In this document: positions 48,464 through 56,785 of the stretch, piece by piece
How the letters are laid out: every line of letters starts with the position of its first letter
Position numbering within the stretch: the first letter of the stretch is position 1
Assembly (NCBI RefSeq): GCF_006439015.1
Contig: NZ_RCZG01000006.1
Location: 1-64,000 of the forward strand
Source: Mycolicibacterium hodleri
Lineage (GTDB): Bacteria; Actinomycetota; Actinomycetes; Mycobacteriales; Mycobacteriaceae
Reading direction: 5' to 3'
DNA: 64,000 nt
The notes under the pieces: generated by a model
Database searches by the model: none
What the model was told of the DNA's origin: nothing
The model's input: only the letters and a program-made list of their open reading frames with translations
Program-made: the position numbers and the translations under genes

Positions 48464-49255
48464 ATGATCGAAGCCAATAGGGTTGTCTCCCAGCCTAATT
48501 CCGTCGTCAAGGCGTGGCGATGGGTCACAGCAGCACTGTCGCTCAGCCAGTTGGCGGCACCGCCGGTGATCGACCGGGTCTTCGGCAACTTCCTGGAGAC
48601 CGGGGCCACCAACGAAGCACTGATCACACCCGCCGGGTGGGCGTTCTCCATCTGGGGTCTGATCACCTTGCTGTCCGTGGTCACCTCAGTCGCGGTGTTG
48701 CGGGCCGGGTTGGGGGCGCCGTGGGAGACCAGGGCGCTGATCGGGTCCTCGGTAGCGTTCACCGGTTTCAGCATCTGGCTGATCACCGCCGCTCAGGACT
48801 GGTTGTGGCTCACAGTCGCCGTATTCGCGATCATGGTCACCGCACTGATCGACATCATGCGGCTGCTGGTGCGCCATGCCGAGGACCTGACGTGCCCGGA
48901 CTGGTTGCGGCGACTAACCACGCTGACGTTCGGTCTTTACCTCGGCTGGAGCAGCGTAGCGGTGTTCGTGAACGTCGCCGCCGCCCTGATCGACTCGGGC
49001 GCCTCGGCCACCGGAACGGCTTGGCAGGCAGCGGTTCTGGTGGCCGCAACGGCATCCGCGGTGGGCCTCACCGTCGTCCTGCGCGGCACCCCTGGTTACG
49101 TGGCGGCAGCGTTGTGGGCCCTGATCGCCGCGGCGATCGGCGCCGTCCACCGCGGGTCGGCCCTACTCGCCGGAGTTTCACTGGCGGCGGCGATCCTCAT
49201 TGCCGTCGTAGCGGTCATCTCCTTCCGCTCACGACGGGTTCGTGCCCAGACCTAG
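48464..49255 (+). CDS. TspO/MBR-related tryptophan-rich membrane protein
   Basis: 263 residues from the ATG at 48464, 2 bp after the MMPL stop, so co-transcribed. Seven or eight hydrophobic segments. The TspO-like first motif ITPAGWAFSIWGLITL is clear, but the protein is 100 residues longer than true TspO, as in the extended tryptophan-rich sensory-protein relatives. Such proteins bind porphyrins or lipophiles. It may assist or report on the MMPL cargo. Confidence 0.65.
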   Translation: MIEANRVVSQPNSVVKAWRWVTAALSLSQLAAPPVIDRVFGNFLETGATNEALITPAGWAFSIWGLITLLSVVTSVAVLRAGLGAPWETRALIGSSVAFTGFSIWLITAAQDWLWLTVAVFAIMVTALIDIMRLLVRHAEDLTCPDWLRRLTTLTFGLYLGWSSVAVFVNVAAALIDSGASATGTAWQAAVLVAATASAVGLTVVLRGTPGYVAAALWALIAAAIGAVHRGSALLAGVSLAAAILIAVVAVISFRSRRVRAQT

Positions 49256-49884
49256 GACTCGATCGGCACGACGACTTCGTTGCGTCGCCGGAACGGCACA
49301 GTCCACGGCGGGTCGTAGAACCACGCCACCGGGTCGCCTGCCGGCGCGAGCCCCTTGGCCCGCAACGTCTCCGTCAACTCCGCGGAACGTGCTGCCACCG
49401 CGCCCTGACCGCGGTCGCCACTGAAGCGCAGAACGGCCACCGTCTCGGCGGGTACCTCGACCAAACGCACTCGGTCGTCATCGGGAGTGGGCAATGTCGC
49501 CATGGTCCACTTCGAGGGCATGAAGAAGCGGATGATCCAGCCCTCGCCGTCGCTGCCGGAGCGCGACACCGGAGCGGTCATCGCCATCTTCTCGCCACGG
49601 GTCGAGGCCTGGCTCACAGGAGCCGTCATGGCGATCTTGTTGGCGCCGTGGTTGCGACCGAAGATGTACCCGGCCAGACGTCGAAATCCCTCGTTACGTG
49701 CCTTCTCCTCGTCTGCTTCGACGGTCGTCTCCGCCGCGATGCGTGGCTGATAGCGACGGAGTTCTACGACGTCGGTCAGTTTCTCGCTGGTATGCGGGGG
49801 CTCCTCGGTGCCGATGCGGATTCCCACGATCCCGAGCACGGACTCAGCGATCTGAGTCACTGCGGTGGTCAATTGGTTCAACAT
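49252..49884 (-). CDS. SOUL-family heme-binding protein
   Basis: 210 residues with the SOUL/HBP pattern: VVELRRYQPRIAAETTV, FRRLAGYIFGRN, two KIAMTAPVSQ/KMAMTAPVSR repeats, FFMPSKW and AWFYDPPWTVPFRRRNEV. The family binds heme or tetrapyrroles weakly. No signal peptide is clear. Stop codon overlaps that of the convergent TspO-like gene. Confidence 0.88.
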   Translation of the reverse strand: MLNQLTTAVTQIAESVLGIVGIRIGTEEPPHTSEKLTDVVELRRYQPRIAAETTVEADEEKARNEGFRRLAGYIFGRNHGANKIAMTAPVSQASTRGEKMAMTAPVSRSGSDGEGWIIRFFMPSKWTMATLPTPDDDRVRLVEVPAETVAVLRFSGDRGQGAVAARSAELTETLRAKGLAPAGDPVAWFYDPPWTVPFRRRNEVVVPIES

Positions 49885-49956
49885 GTCGCCAACCTACTCG
49901 TCGCCGGGCTTGGCGCCCGTAGTCCAACGAGCCTCCATGGCACCAACCGCGTGGCA

Positions 49957-50259
49957 CTAATTCAGTGGAGCGGCATCCTCCGGGCGCTCCGGGGTACCCG
50001 AACCACGGCGGTTTTGGAGACGCCGATGCCCGGCGAACTGCCAGATCACACCGGAACTCAGAGCCAGTGCCGCGACTACGGCGCCGATGGTGGCCAACGG
50101 ATTGCGGCCGACCGCAAAGCCGGCCAGACTCAGCGCCATCGCCGCGAGGCCGATCGCGATGAGCCCGTAACCGGGCCACCGAGCGGCATCCTTCAAGGCC
50201 TCGCCAGCGACAGGTCCGGGCGTGTCTTTCGCGGTTGGTGCGACGTCGTTGTTTCCCAT
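49957..50259 (-). CDS. UsfY-like small membrane protein
   Basis: 100 residues: hydrophilic N-terminus, a conserved-looking RWPGYGLIAIG entry to TM1 (31-51), TM2 (56-75), then GHRRLQNRR. This WPGY + two-helix + HRR layout resembles UsfY, a SigF-linked mycobacterial protein of unknown function. The match is from memory and moderate. Stands alone next to SOUL and a two-component system. Confidence 0.55.
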   Translation of the reverse strand: MGNNDVAPTAKDTPGPVAGEALKDAARWPGYGLIAIGLAAMALSLAGFAVGRNPLATIGAVVAALALSSGVIWQFAGHRRLQNRRGSGTPERPEDAAPLN

Positions 50260-50409
50260 GGTGGCTATTCGACGCCGAAGTCCGGTTGCGACCTCGGTTG
50301 TCGCGTGTTCTTCACCACACTGGGTGATCCGTCCAGTCCGGCCGGATCTCTCTCGATCCGCGCCAGAAGCCAGCGGCGTCGCATCAGCGGCACCGCTCGC
50401 TTCGTATGG

Positions 50410-51876
50410 TCAGTTTGGGCGTCTCGTGTTGCGCGGCAGCGTGAGTCGAAACTGCGCTCCCGTCTCCCAGGGCTCGCAGGTCAATTCCCCGTAGTGTGCT
50501 CGCGCGAGTGCCCGCGCGATCGACAGGCCGAGGCCCGCGCCGCCGTGGTCGCGGTTACGGGACGTATCGAGACGTACCAAGCGGTCGAACACGCGCGCAT
50601 GGTCAACCCGGTGAATGCCCGGACCGGTGTCGGTAACCGTCAGCAACGCATCGTCGCCGTCTGACCGGTCGACGTGCACCGTGATCCGTCCCCCGGGCGG
50701 GGTGTAGCGGCGCGCGTTGTCGAGCAGATTCGCCAAGATCTGACCGACGCGATGGGGATCGGCCCGCATCTCGAAGTGATCGAGTCCGGTGCGGGTGACC
50801 GACACCTGCGGGGCAAGCATGGCGGCGCGCTCGACCTGAGCATCGGCGATCCCCGCCAAATCGGTGTCGACGACCCGCAGCGGGAGACCGGCATCTATCC
50901 GGCTCAAGTCCAGCATGTCGGTCACCAGTCGGCCGGCCCGACGCGCGTCTGCAAGCAGCAGTTGGGTGCGCCGTCGAGCGGCGGGCGATGCATCGGGTGA
51001 GGTGTTCACCATTTGCTCGGCCGCCACCTGGATGCCGGCCAGCGGCGTGCGCAACTCGTGTGCCGCGTCCGCCAGGAAGTCACGGGTCTGGACTTCGGCG
51101 CGCTGCGCCGCCTCCGCAGCCTGCCGAGCTTGTTGTTCGGCCGTTTCCAGTGCGTCGAGCATGCCGTCGAAAGCTGCTGCGGCGCGGCCGAGTTCCGTGT
51201 GGGGACGGTCCGGCTCGAGTCGACGTCCACGGTCACCGGTCGTGATCGCCTGCGCCAGCCCGGTCAACCTCTCGAGCGGCCGAAGCGCCCCGTGAGCGAC
51301 GGCGAACAGCAGCAACGCCGCGAGGACGAGCGTGACGGCGCCTGCTCCGATCATCAGTTCGCGAAGTTCGCGGACCGCTGTCGTGCTCTGGGTGGTGTCG
51401 GCGACGAGGACCACCCGACCCCCGGTGGGTAGGGGGTGCACCACCACGGTGTTCGTTTCGTCGGGCGGTGGTCGGGGCGCCGGTGGCAGATCCGGAGCGC
51501 CCGGTCCGTCGGCCGGTCCCGGTTTGCCCGCGGGTCCCGGTCGCGGGGGCCGAGGTGGGGGCGGCAGGACGCTGCCAGGTCCCGCGTCTGTGTCGGGGCT
51601 GATCGCTGGGTCTCCGTAGGTCGCGCCGTCGGGGGTGACCAACAGCGCTCGGATGCTTGCTCCATTGAGCTCGGCGGCAAGTACCTGGGGTACTGTTCCC
51701 GCCTGAGCCAGGGCGTCGGCGCGGCTAGTGGCGGCCACCAGTCGGTCATGGAGGTCGTGGCGAACCTGCGCACCGAACATCACGTCGATCGCCACACCGA
51801 GGATCAGCAGCAACGATGCAAGCAGGGCGAGCACGGCCAGCGTGATGCGCCGCCGTAACGAGGGCGTCTCGGTCAC
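50410..51876 (-). CDS. Sensor histidine kinase with Pro/Gly-rich extracytoplasmic loop
   Basis: 488 residues from a GTG overlapping the regulator stop. TM1 about 12-32; extracytoplasmic part 33-173 including a Pro/Gly-rich segment at 104-139; TM2 about 174-196; HAMP to about 248; HisKA with phospho-His H273 (AAHELRTPLAGI); HATPase with NLLDNARRYTPPGG (N box), DTGPGIHR (G1), GGAGLGLSIA (G2). A complete class I kinase. Its ligand is unknown. Confidence 0.93.
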   Translation of the reverse strand: MTETPSLRRRITLAVLALLASLLLILGVAIDVMFGAQVRHDLHDRLVAATSRADALAQAGTVPQVLAAELNGASIRALLVTPDGATYGDPAISPDTDAGPGSVLPPPPRPPRPGPAGKPGPADGPGAPDLPPAPRPPPDETNTVVVHPLPTGGRVVLVADTTQSTTAVRELRELMIGAGAVTLVLAALLLFAVAHGALRPLERLTGLAQAITTGDRGRRLEPDRPHTELGRAAAAFDGMLDALETAEQQARQAAEAAQRAEVQTRDFLADAAHELRTPLAGIQVAAEQMVNTSPDASPAARRRTQLLLADARRAGRLVTDMLDLSRIDAGLPLRVVDTDLAGIADAQVERAAMLAPQVSVTRTGLDHFEMRADPHRVGQILANLLDNARRYTPPGGRITVHVDRSDGDDALLTVTDTGPGIHRVDHARVFDRLVRLDTSRNRDHGGAGLGLSIARALARAHYGELTCEPWETGAQFRLTLPRNTRRPN

Positions 51877-52574
51877 GGGGCGACTGGTCGCAGTTGATAG
51901 CCGATTCCTCTGCTGGTGTGCAGGATTCGCGGACCGTGCGCCTCGAGCTTGCGACGTAGCGCACTGATGTAGACCTGCACCAGGTTCGGGTCGTAGGCGT
52001 CGTAGCCCCAGACGGCCGTCAGGATCTGTTCCTTGCTGACGAGTCGACCGCGCTGATCGGCCAGATATGACAGCAACCGCAGCTCCGTCGCCGTGAGTTC
52101 TAGTGGCTGACCGTTGCGCGTCGCCGAACCCGCATCCACATCCAGGACCAGATCGCCAAGTTGGATTGCCGACGGCAGCCTGCCCCGTCGGCGCAACACC
52201 GAACCGATCCGCGACACCAGTTCGGCCAACTCGAACGGCTTCACCACATAGTCGTCGGCGCCCCCGTCCAGACCCCGCAGCCGATCGTCCAGTCCGTCGC
52301 GTGCCGTGAGCAGGACGATTCCGGTGTCGCCGTACTCGCGCACCACATTGATCAAGTCGAACCCGTCACGCCCAGGCATCATCACGTCGAGCACGACCAG
52401 GTCGGGCCGGAATCCTCGCAGCGTGTCCTCCAAGCCGACACCGTCCGGCCGCGAACCGGTCACGTAGCCGGCGTCGTCGAGAGCTTCGCCGACCATCTCG
52501 CGGATGGTCTCGGAGTCCTCCACGACCAACACCCGCGCGCGAGGCTCAGATCGCGTCGAACCACGGCCGGTCAT
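51873..52574 (-). CDS. OmpR-family response regulator
   Basis: 233 residues. Receiver domain with phospho-acceptor D63 (LVVLDVMMPGRDG), acidic pair E19-D20 and a K near 112 (VVKPFELAEL). C-terminal winged helix at about 140-230 (LTATELRLLSYLADQRGRLVSKEQ, RKLEAHGPRILHTSRGIGYQL). Coupled to the kinase by a 4-bp overlap. Direct repeats in its upstream region suggest autoregulation. Confidence 0.95.
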   Translation of the reverse strand: MTGRGSTRSEPRARVLVVEDSETIREMVGEALDDAGYVTGSRPDGVGLEDTLRGFRPDLVVLDVMMPGRDGFDLINVVREYGDTGIVLLTARDGLDDRLRGLDGGADDYVVKPFELAELVSRIGSVLRRRGRLPSAIQLGDLVLDVDAGSATRNGQPLELTATELRLLSYLADQRGRLVSKEQILTAVWGYDAYDPNLVQVYISALRRKLEAHGPRILHTSRGIGYQLRPVAP

Positions 52575-52606
52575 GTGTCCATTGTCGCCTGTGACCGACC
52601 GGCGTT

Positions 52607-52667
52607 CCTGAAGGGAACCTGAAGGAACGTCCAGGGCGGGCGTTCTTCAGCTTCATTTCAACTTCAG
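52607..52667. promoter_or_regulatory. Probable response-regulator binding repeats
   Basis: CCTGAAGG occurs at 52607-52614 and 52618-52625, exactly 11 bp (one helix turn) apart, the usual OmpR-type layout. The reverse-complement core CTTCAG recurs at 52645-52650 and 52662-52667. All lie between the regulator gene and the divergent Pro/Gly-rich protein gene, so both may be controlled. Confidence 0.6.
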
Positions 52668-52717
52668 CCCGCAACGTCGTTGGCAGCAAGAACAACTCAA
52701 CTGATGTGGAGGACGAC

Positions 52718-53281
52718 GTGAGCGAAGACAACACCGAGAATTTGCGGGAGCAGGGAATGGAGCCCGTAGAACGCAGCGACAAGCCCGTGCGGCGATGGGG
52801 GGCAACCACCGATCGTGTTCGACAACACCCCATCGGTGTCGCCGTCGGCACTGGTGTCGCGGCACTGCTCGTCGGCGGAGTGCTCGGCGCAACGCTGTTC
52901 AGCGGGTCGACGCACCAGGTGGGTCCTGCCGGAATCTCCTCCACCTACGCCGCTCAGGGTCCGGCGTGTCTCGGCGGACCGCCACCACCACCACCACCAC
53001 CACCACCGCCGCCCGGTGGTCCTGTCGGTCCGGGTGGAGCAGATGGTCCGGATGGCCGGGGTGGTCATCCTGGCGGACCCGGCGGACCCGGCGGACCTGG
53101 TGGCCCTGGCGGACCCGGCACTCACGGCCCGGGCGCACCCGGCGGCCAGGCAGGTCCCGGCGGACCGAAGGATTCTGAAGGGCCGAAAGATCCTGACGCT
53201 CAGAGGGTTCCGGGGCCGAACCCACCTGCCCCAGTTGCTCCGACGACGCCACTCTTGCCGGCGGAACGGCCCGCCGGGTAA
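52718..53281 (+). CDS. Single-span membrane protein with poly-Pro and collagen-like GGP repeats
   Basis: 187 residues from the GTG at 52718, with GGAGG seven bases upstream; a GTG 12 bases earlier would lie on the RBS. Acidic cytoplasmic start, one membrane helix (about 37-60), then an outside region: C84 in GPACLGG, 12 prolines, then Gly-Gly-Pro triplets (GGPGGPGGPGGPGGPG) and a Pro-rich end. Divergent from the two-component genes, whose sensor has a similar Pro/Gly segment. No known function. Confidence 0.75.
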   Translation: MSEDNTENLREQGMEPVERSDKPVRRWGATTDRVRQHPIGVAVGTGVAALLVGGVLGATLFSGSTHQVGPAGISSTYAAQGPACLGGPPPPPPPPPPPPGGPVGPGGADGPDGRGGHPGGPGGPGGPGGPGGPGTHGPGAPGGQAGPGGPKDSEGPKDPDAQRVPGPNPPAPVAPTTPLLPAERPAG

Positions 53282-53348
53282 CGGTGGGACGGAGGACTTC
53301 CTCGGTAGGGCGACGTCTCGGAAAAGCGACGTCCTCCGAGGAACCTCT

Positions 53349-53371
53349 ACCCGAGCGGTTACTCCTCGGGT
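53349..53371 (+). terminator. Hairpin between the collagen-like and hsp20 genes
   Basis: Perfect 7-bp stem ACCCGAG / CTCGGGT with a 9-base loop. Just before it (53287-53342) further nested repeats (gaggacttcctc; tcggtaggg..cctccga) can also pair. It either ends the upstream transcript or belongs to the hsp20 leader. Confidence 0.4.
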
Positions 53372-53429
53372 GACCCAGCGTGGAGGTGCGCAGGAATCGG
53401 CGGAATACTCCTTGCGCCCGAAGTATCTC

Positions 53430-53490
53430 CAGTGCTATATAAAAATATATGGCAGACGACAGAGATCTGCTCACGTAATCACTGGAGGTG
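53430..53490 (+). promoter_or_regulatory. hsp20 promoter region with AT-rich palindrome and strong RBS
   Basis: ctATATAAAAATATATgg (about 53435-53452) is an AT-rich inverted repeat, unusual here, 45-60 bp before the hsp20 start; it may be the -10 region or a repressor site. GGAGG at 53484-53488 is the ribosome binding site. Confidence 0.45.
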
Positions 53491-53496
53491 GAGATG

Positions 53497-53916
53497 ATGT
53501 TGATGCGTACCGATCCGTTCCGTGATCTCGACCGCTGGGCCCAGCAGGTGGCGGGAACCGCCGCTCGGCCCGCGGTGATGCCCATGGACGCCTGGCGCGA
53601 CGGCGATGAATTCGTCGTCGAATTCGACCTGCCCGGCATCTCGGCTGAATCCCTGGGCCTCGACGTAGAACGCAACGTGCTCACCGTGCACGCCGAGCGT
53701 CGCGGACTCGATCAAGACCGCGAGATGGTTGCCGCCGAACGACCCCGTGGCGTATTCACCCGCCAGGTGTTCTTGGGCGACACCCTCGACACCGAGCAGA
53801 TCAGAGCGACGTACCACGACGGGGTCTTGCGACTGAGCATCCCGGTTGCCGAGAAGGCCAAACCGCGTCGCATCAAGATCGCCAGCAGCAACGAACACGC
53901 CGTGATCAACGCCTGA
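53497..53916 (+). CDS. hsp18: Hsp20 / alpha-crystallin small heat-shock protein (Hsp18 type)
   Basis: 139 residues from the ATG at 53497, giving [13 protein letters not shown] as in the mycobacterial 18-kDa antigen, with GGAGG eight bases upstream. Alpha-crystallin domain at about 35-130: [44 protein letters not shown], including the IxI-like tail. An ATP-independent holdase that keeps unfolding proteins soluble under heat or low oxygen. Confidence 0.92.
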   Translation: MLMRTDPFRDLDRWAQQVAGTAARPAVMPMDAWRDGDEFVVEFDLPGISAESLGLDVERNVLTVHAERRGLDQDREMVAAERPRGVFTRQVFLGDTLDTEQIRATYHDGVLRLSIPVAEKAKPRRIKIASSNEHAVINA

Positions 53917-53957
53917 ACCGACCCGATCGGGGGTCCGATCCCCAGGGAGAGGAGGTG

Positions 53958-53984
53958 ATGAGTCCACTGCCGTCAGGCAACTGA
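53958..53984 (+). other. Very strong RBS followed by an 8-codon open frame
   Basis: GGGAGAGGAGGTG leads straight into ATG and eight codons (MSPLPSGN) then TGA, 41 bases after hsp20. It could be a leader peptide, a toxin-size ORF or the start of a gene deleted by the nearby insertion relic. Nothing further is supported. Confidence 0.3.
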
Positions 53985-54052
53985 ACACATCTCGAGACGG
54001 CGAGGCACACCGGTCCGCCGCAGCACTCATTTCGGCGGACTGCGTGTGCCAT

Positions 54053-54072
54053 CGTCTGCCCGCGGGCGGACG
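54053..54072. repeat. 20-bp near-perfect palindrome
   Basis: CGTCTGCCCGCGGGCGGACG: one mismatched pair only. It lies between hsp20 and the IS3 relic and could be an operator, a terminator or an element end. The rest of 53985-54149 holds no gene. Confidence 0.4.
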
Positions 54073-54149
54073 TCGGCGACCGGTCCGAGCTAGCCGTTCG
54101 AATCAGATCCCCGGCGGTCGAGTGCATTTTGGCTTGGAGGCGTGGACGT

Positions 54150-54455
54150 CATGGCGCCCGAGTATCCGCCGGAATTCCGGCCGCGAGAGGGACGATGATC
54201 GAGGTGGCGCTGGCGGAGCCGGCGGTTTCGGAATGCGAGGCGATCCGTTCGGTCGCGACGACATTGAGTGTCTCGGAGGATTCGGTGCGGCGCTGGCGCC
54301 GCACGGCTTACTCAGCCGGTGACGAGCGGGCGGAGATTCGCCGCCTCCAGGGTGAAGCAGCCGAAATGCGCACGGCCAACGAAATACTGAAGAAGACGTC
54401 GGCGTTTCTCGCTGCGGAACTGGATCTCCTCACGACCCAGGAATCAGCCGGGTGA
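54150..54455 (+). pseudogene. IS3-type OrfA transposase relic, frameshifted
   Basis: A start MAPEYPPEFRPRE (ATG at 54150) is the usual OrfA opening but stops at 54197. The rest continues in another frame (about 54195-54455): ECEAIRSVATTLSVSEDSVRRW (helix-turn-helix) and the leucine-zipper-like EIRRLQGEAAEMRTANEILK KTSAFLAAELD. There is no OrfB after it. This is a dead fragment, unlike the left-edge copy, which belongs to a different subgroup. Confidence 0.7.
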
Positions 54456-54525
54456 CGCCGCGGACCACACCACGTCCCGAACGGAACAGCCGGCGCGGTC
54501 CCATCGATTTCACCACATCGACGAT

Positions 54526-54551
54526 GTTCACGTTTTACGTTCTGCGGGTAC
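54526..54551 (+). promoter_or_regulatory. Possible SigF-type promoter of csbD
   Basis: GTTC, 16 bases, then GGGTAC, close to the mycobacterial SigF pattern GTTT-N15-17-GGGTAT. It ends 34 bases before the csbD start. Fits a general-stress gene. Judged by eye only. Confidence 0.5.
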
Positions 54552-54585
54552 AGCGTCCGAGACTGCAGTGACGGAAGGAATGACC

Positions 54586-54816
54586 ATGGGTGACAGCGGA
54601 CCTGAAGAAGCGGTGAAGGGTGTCGTAGAAGACGTCAAGGGCAAGGCCAAGGAGGTCGTGGGAATCGTCAGCGGCCGCGATGGTCTGCGTGAAGAGGGTC
54701 GCGCCCAGCAGGACAAGGCCGAAGCGCAACGAGACGTGGCGAAGAAGGAAGCCGAGGCCGAGGCGGCGCGAGCCGCCGAGAAGTCCGCCGAGGCTCGCCA
54801 AAAGGCTGCGGAGTAA
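54586..54816 (+). CDS. CsbD-family stress protein
   Basis: 76 residues from the ATG at 54586 with GGAAGGA six bases upstream. CsbD pattern EAVKGVVEDVKGKAKEVVGIVSGRDGLREEGRAQQ, followed by an Ala/Glu/Lys helical tail. CsbD proteins are abundant, disordered or helical general-stress proteins of unknown mechanism. A second copy lies at 58027-58200. Confidence 0.85.
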   Translation: MGDSGPEEAVKGVVEDVKGKAKEVVGIVSGRDGLREEGRAQQDKAEAQRDVAKKEAEAEAARAAEKSAEARQKAAE

Positions 54817-55026
54817 CAACTCCGACATTCGGCGTCCGGGCGCAGCACCCGATGGGGTACGCCCGGACGCCGTTGTCGTCTGGCCTGGTTGCAGGATTCT
54901 TGAGGCGCCAGTGCAATCCGATCGTCGACACGTCGTGCGGCGAGACCTGCTCATCACTGCGCGAGGCGTGGCACCCCCGGGGTGCGACAACGCGACAGGG
55001 TGCGGTTCCATGTCATCACCTCTCGG

Positions 55027-55587
55027 TCAGCGGACGCGGCGGCGCTGGCCCTTGCCGACGTGAATCGTGGTGCGCGAGGCGATCGTAGGTTCGGCGAGCA
55101 TCGTGACGATCTGCTCACAGACCGCATCTATGGCTGGGATGAGCCACTCCGGTCGCGGCGCGGCCACCGCGTTGACGGTGAGATCGACTGTCCGGGTGCC
55201 ACGGTCGATGATGGCCTTGCCGCTGACTGAGTCAACGTCCGGGGACTGCTCCAAGGCGTGCGCCGCAGCGTGCGCGACCTCGCCGAGGTCGATGCCGATC
55301 GCACCGGAGTCATTGGTCAGCAACGGCAAATGCGTTACCCTTGCCGCCGGCGTGTGCGTGAACAGCCAGCGCAGCGCCGCGACGATGAGCAGGATGCCTA
55401 CACCAGCCAGGGCCCAACTCCACCATCCCGTGGCGGTGGCCGCGCGCAGACCCGGCACGTTCACGGTACGTGGGACGTTGGGCAGAACTGCGGTGTCCCA
55501 CAACACCAATGCGGCCCCGATTGCGATGAGCGCCGCTCCGGCGATCAGGGCGACGAAGCGGTCCAGCGAAGAAGCTAGGCGGGTCAT
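55027..55587 (-). CDS. AmaP-like membrane protein of the Asp23 cluster
   Basis: 186 residues. Two membrane helices (about 11-32 and 56-76), with a PRTVNVPGL outside loop, then a soluble Asp23-like C-terminal domain (IGIDLGEVAHAAAHALEQSPDV, RTVDLTVNAVA). AmaP anchors Asp23 to the membrane in Firmicutes; this is the actinobacterial counterpart by layout. Last gene of the minus-strand Asp23 operon, 1 bp after the preceding stop. Confidence 0.7.
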   Translation of the reverse strand: MTRLASSLDRFVALIAGAALIAIGAALVLWDTAVLPNVPRTVNVPGLRAATATGWWSWALAGVGILLIVAALRWLFTHTPAARVTHLPLLTNDSGAIGIDLGEVAHAAAHALEQSPDVDSVSGKAIIDRGTRTVDLTVNAVAAPRPEWLIPAIDAVCEQIVTMLAEPTIASRTTIHVGKGQRRRVR

Positions 55588-55588
55588 G

Positions 55589-56185
55589 TCAGTCCTCTCC
55601 CGTGCGTGTGCGCACCTTGATGCGCGGCGTGTCGACGATGAAACCGTTCAAGGCCTCGGTCACGGCGGCGTTGATGGCCGCATCGAGTGCGGCGTCCCCG
55701 CCGGTGGTGACAACTGCAGTCACGCTGACGGTCCGCAGGCTCGCCGAGGCCTTGGCGCTCAGCACACCGGGAACGGTATCGGCGGCGGCAGTGGCCAATC
55801 GAGCCAGATCTGCTCTCGGAATCCACACGCTGGTCCGTGCGGACACGGCTAGCGCGGTGCGTCGCCGCGGTCTCAACCCAGCAGTGATCGACCACAGCCC
55901 GAGCAGGACGGCCACGACGCCTGCCGGCAGCATCCAGACCTGATGAGTCAGGCCGTCCAGTCCCGAGATCGCCGTGGTGATCCACGGAGCGCCGCGGAGC
56001 CAACCCCAGTCGACCGCGGCGTCGCGCAACGCCATCGCACCGACGGCGAGCAGCAACAGGGCGACTAGAGCACCGACGTAGCCGGCGGTCGGCGCGGCCA
56101 CCGGCGCCCGTCCAGCAGCGGGACTGACGGACGTCCCGACACGTGCGTCGCCTCCGGGGGTCTCGCAATCATGGTTGACGGTCAT
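55589..56185 (-). CDS. DUF6286-like membrane protein of the Asp23 cluster
   Basis: 198 residues from the ATG at 56185 (ATGA overlap). Membrane helices at about 36-54 and 84-103, then a domain (ADLARLATAAADTVPGVLSAKA, TVSVTAVVTTGGDAALDAAI) with the same strand-helix pattern as Asp23. It probably sits with the AmaP-like protein in one membrane assembly. The specific DUF number is from memory. Confidence 0.65.
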   Translation of the reverse strand: MTVNHDCETPGGDARVGTSVSPAAGRAPVAAPTAGYVGALVALLLLAVGAMALRDAAVDWGWLRGAPWITTAISGLDGLTHQVWMLPAGVVAVLLGLWSITAGLRPRRRTALAVSARTSVWIPRADLARLATAAADTVPGVLSAKASASLRTVSVTAVVTTGGDAALDAAINAAVTEALNGFIVDTPRIKVRTRTGED

Positions 56186-56559
56186 CGCACGGTCCTGTCG
56201 GACGGCATCGGGTCGACTACGGCGTCGATCGCAACGTCGACGCGATCCACCGTCAGCGCTGCATAGGTACGCAACGCCTCGGCGACGTTGCGCTGTACGG
56301 CCGCGGCGACGCCGATCGCAGGCTGGGGCCACCCGACGGCGATGGTCACCTGCACTCGAGCCCGGTCACCGGCAATGGACACGGTGGCCCTGGGCAATTC
56401 ACGGCCGGTGAGCCTGTCCAGACCCGCCGAGTGAGGGTGAACTCCGCCGGTGAGCCGCGCCGCGTGCACGGCGAGGCGCTGAGCGACCCTGTCCAACACG
56501 ACGAGCTCGCCGCGTCCGCCGGGATCGGCAAGGCCGTCCTGAATCGAGTCGTCAGCCAC
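56182..56559 (-). CDS. Asp23/Gls24-family-like envelope stress protein
   Basis: 125 residues from a GTG. VLDRVAQRLAVHAARLTGGV and ATVSIAGDRARVQVTIAVGWPQPAIGVAAAVQRNVAEALR have the Asp23 order of helix, strand and helix. No membrane segment. Overlaps both neighbours (8 bp and 4 bp). Expected to be a soluble or membrane-tethered envelope-stress factor. Confidence 0.7.
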   Translation of the reverse strand: MADDSIQDGLADPGGRGELVVLDRVAQRLAVHAARLTGGVHPHSAGLDRLTGRELPRATVSIAGDRARVQVTIAVGWPQPAIGVAAAVQRNVAEALRTYAALTVDRVDVAIDAVVDPMPSDRTVR

Positions 56560-56731
56560 GGCGACGCCCGGGGAACAGGGCGCTGAGATCGAACTCGCCG
56601 TCGCGCTGGCCGCCGATCAGGTACCCGACGACGCCCAGGATCAGGGCGACGACGAAACCCGTGAGACCGCCGGCTGCTGCGGCTATGCCGAGCATGAGGC
56701 CAGCGATCAGTCCCAGGCTTGATGTGGTCAT
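56552..56731 (-). CDS. Small Gly-rich two-helix membrane protein (DUF2273-like)
   Basis: 59 residues from the ATG at 56731 with GGAGG five bases upstream. Two adjacent hydrophobic stretches (LGLIAGLMLGIAAAAGGL and GFVVALILGVVGYLIGG), then a short charged tail (QRDGEFDLSALFPGRRRG). Small membrane proteins of this size accompany Asp23/AmaP operons. Confidence 0.75.
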   Translation of the reverse strand: MTTSSLGLIAGLMLGIAAAAGGLTGFVVALILGVVGYLIGGQRDGEFDLSALFPGRRRG

Positions 56732-56785
56732 GGAAACCTCCAAAATTGTTGCGCGGCAGCATTTCTACCGAGCAGGAATGCAGCG

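Noticed and set aside
48514..50664. 716-codon plus-strand frame across several genes
   Set aside because: It crosses the TspO-like, SOUL, UsfY-like and kinase genes and has no recognisable domain.
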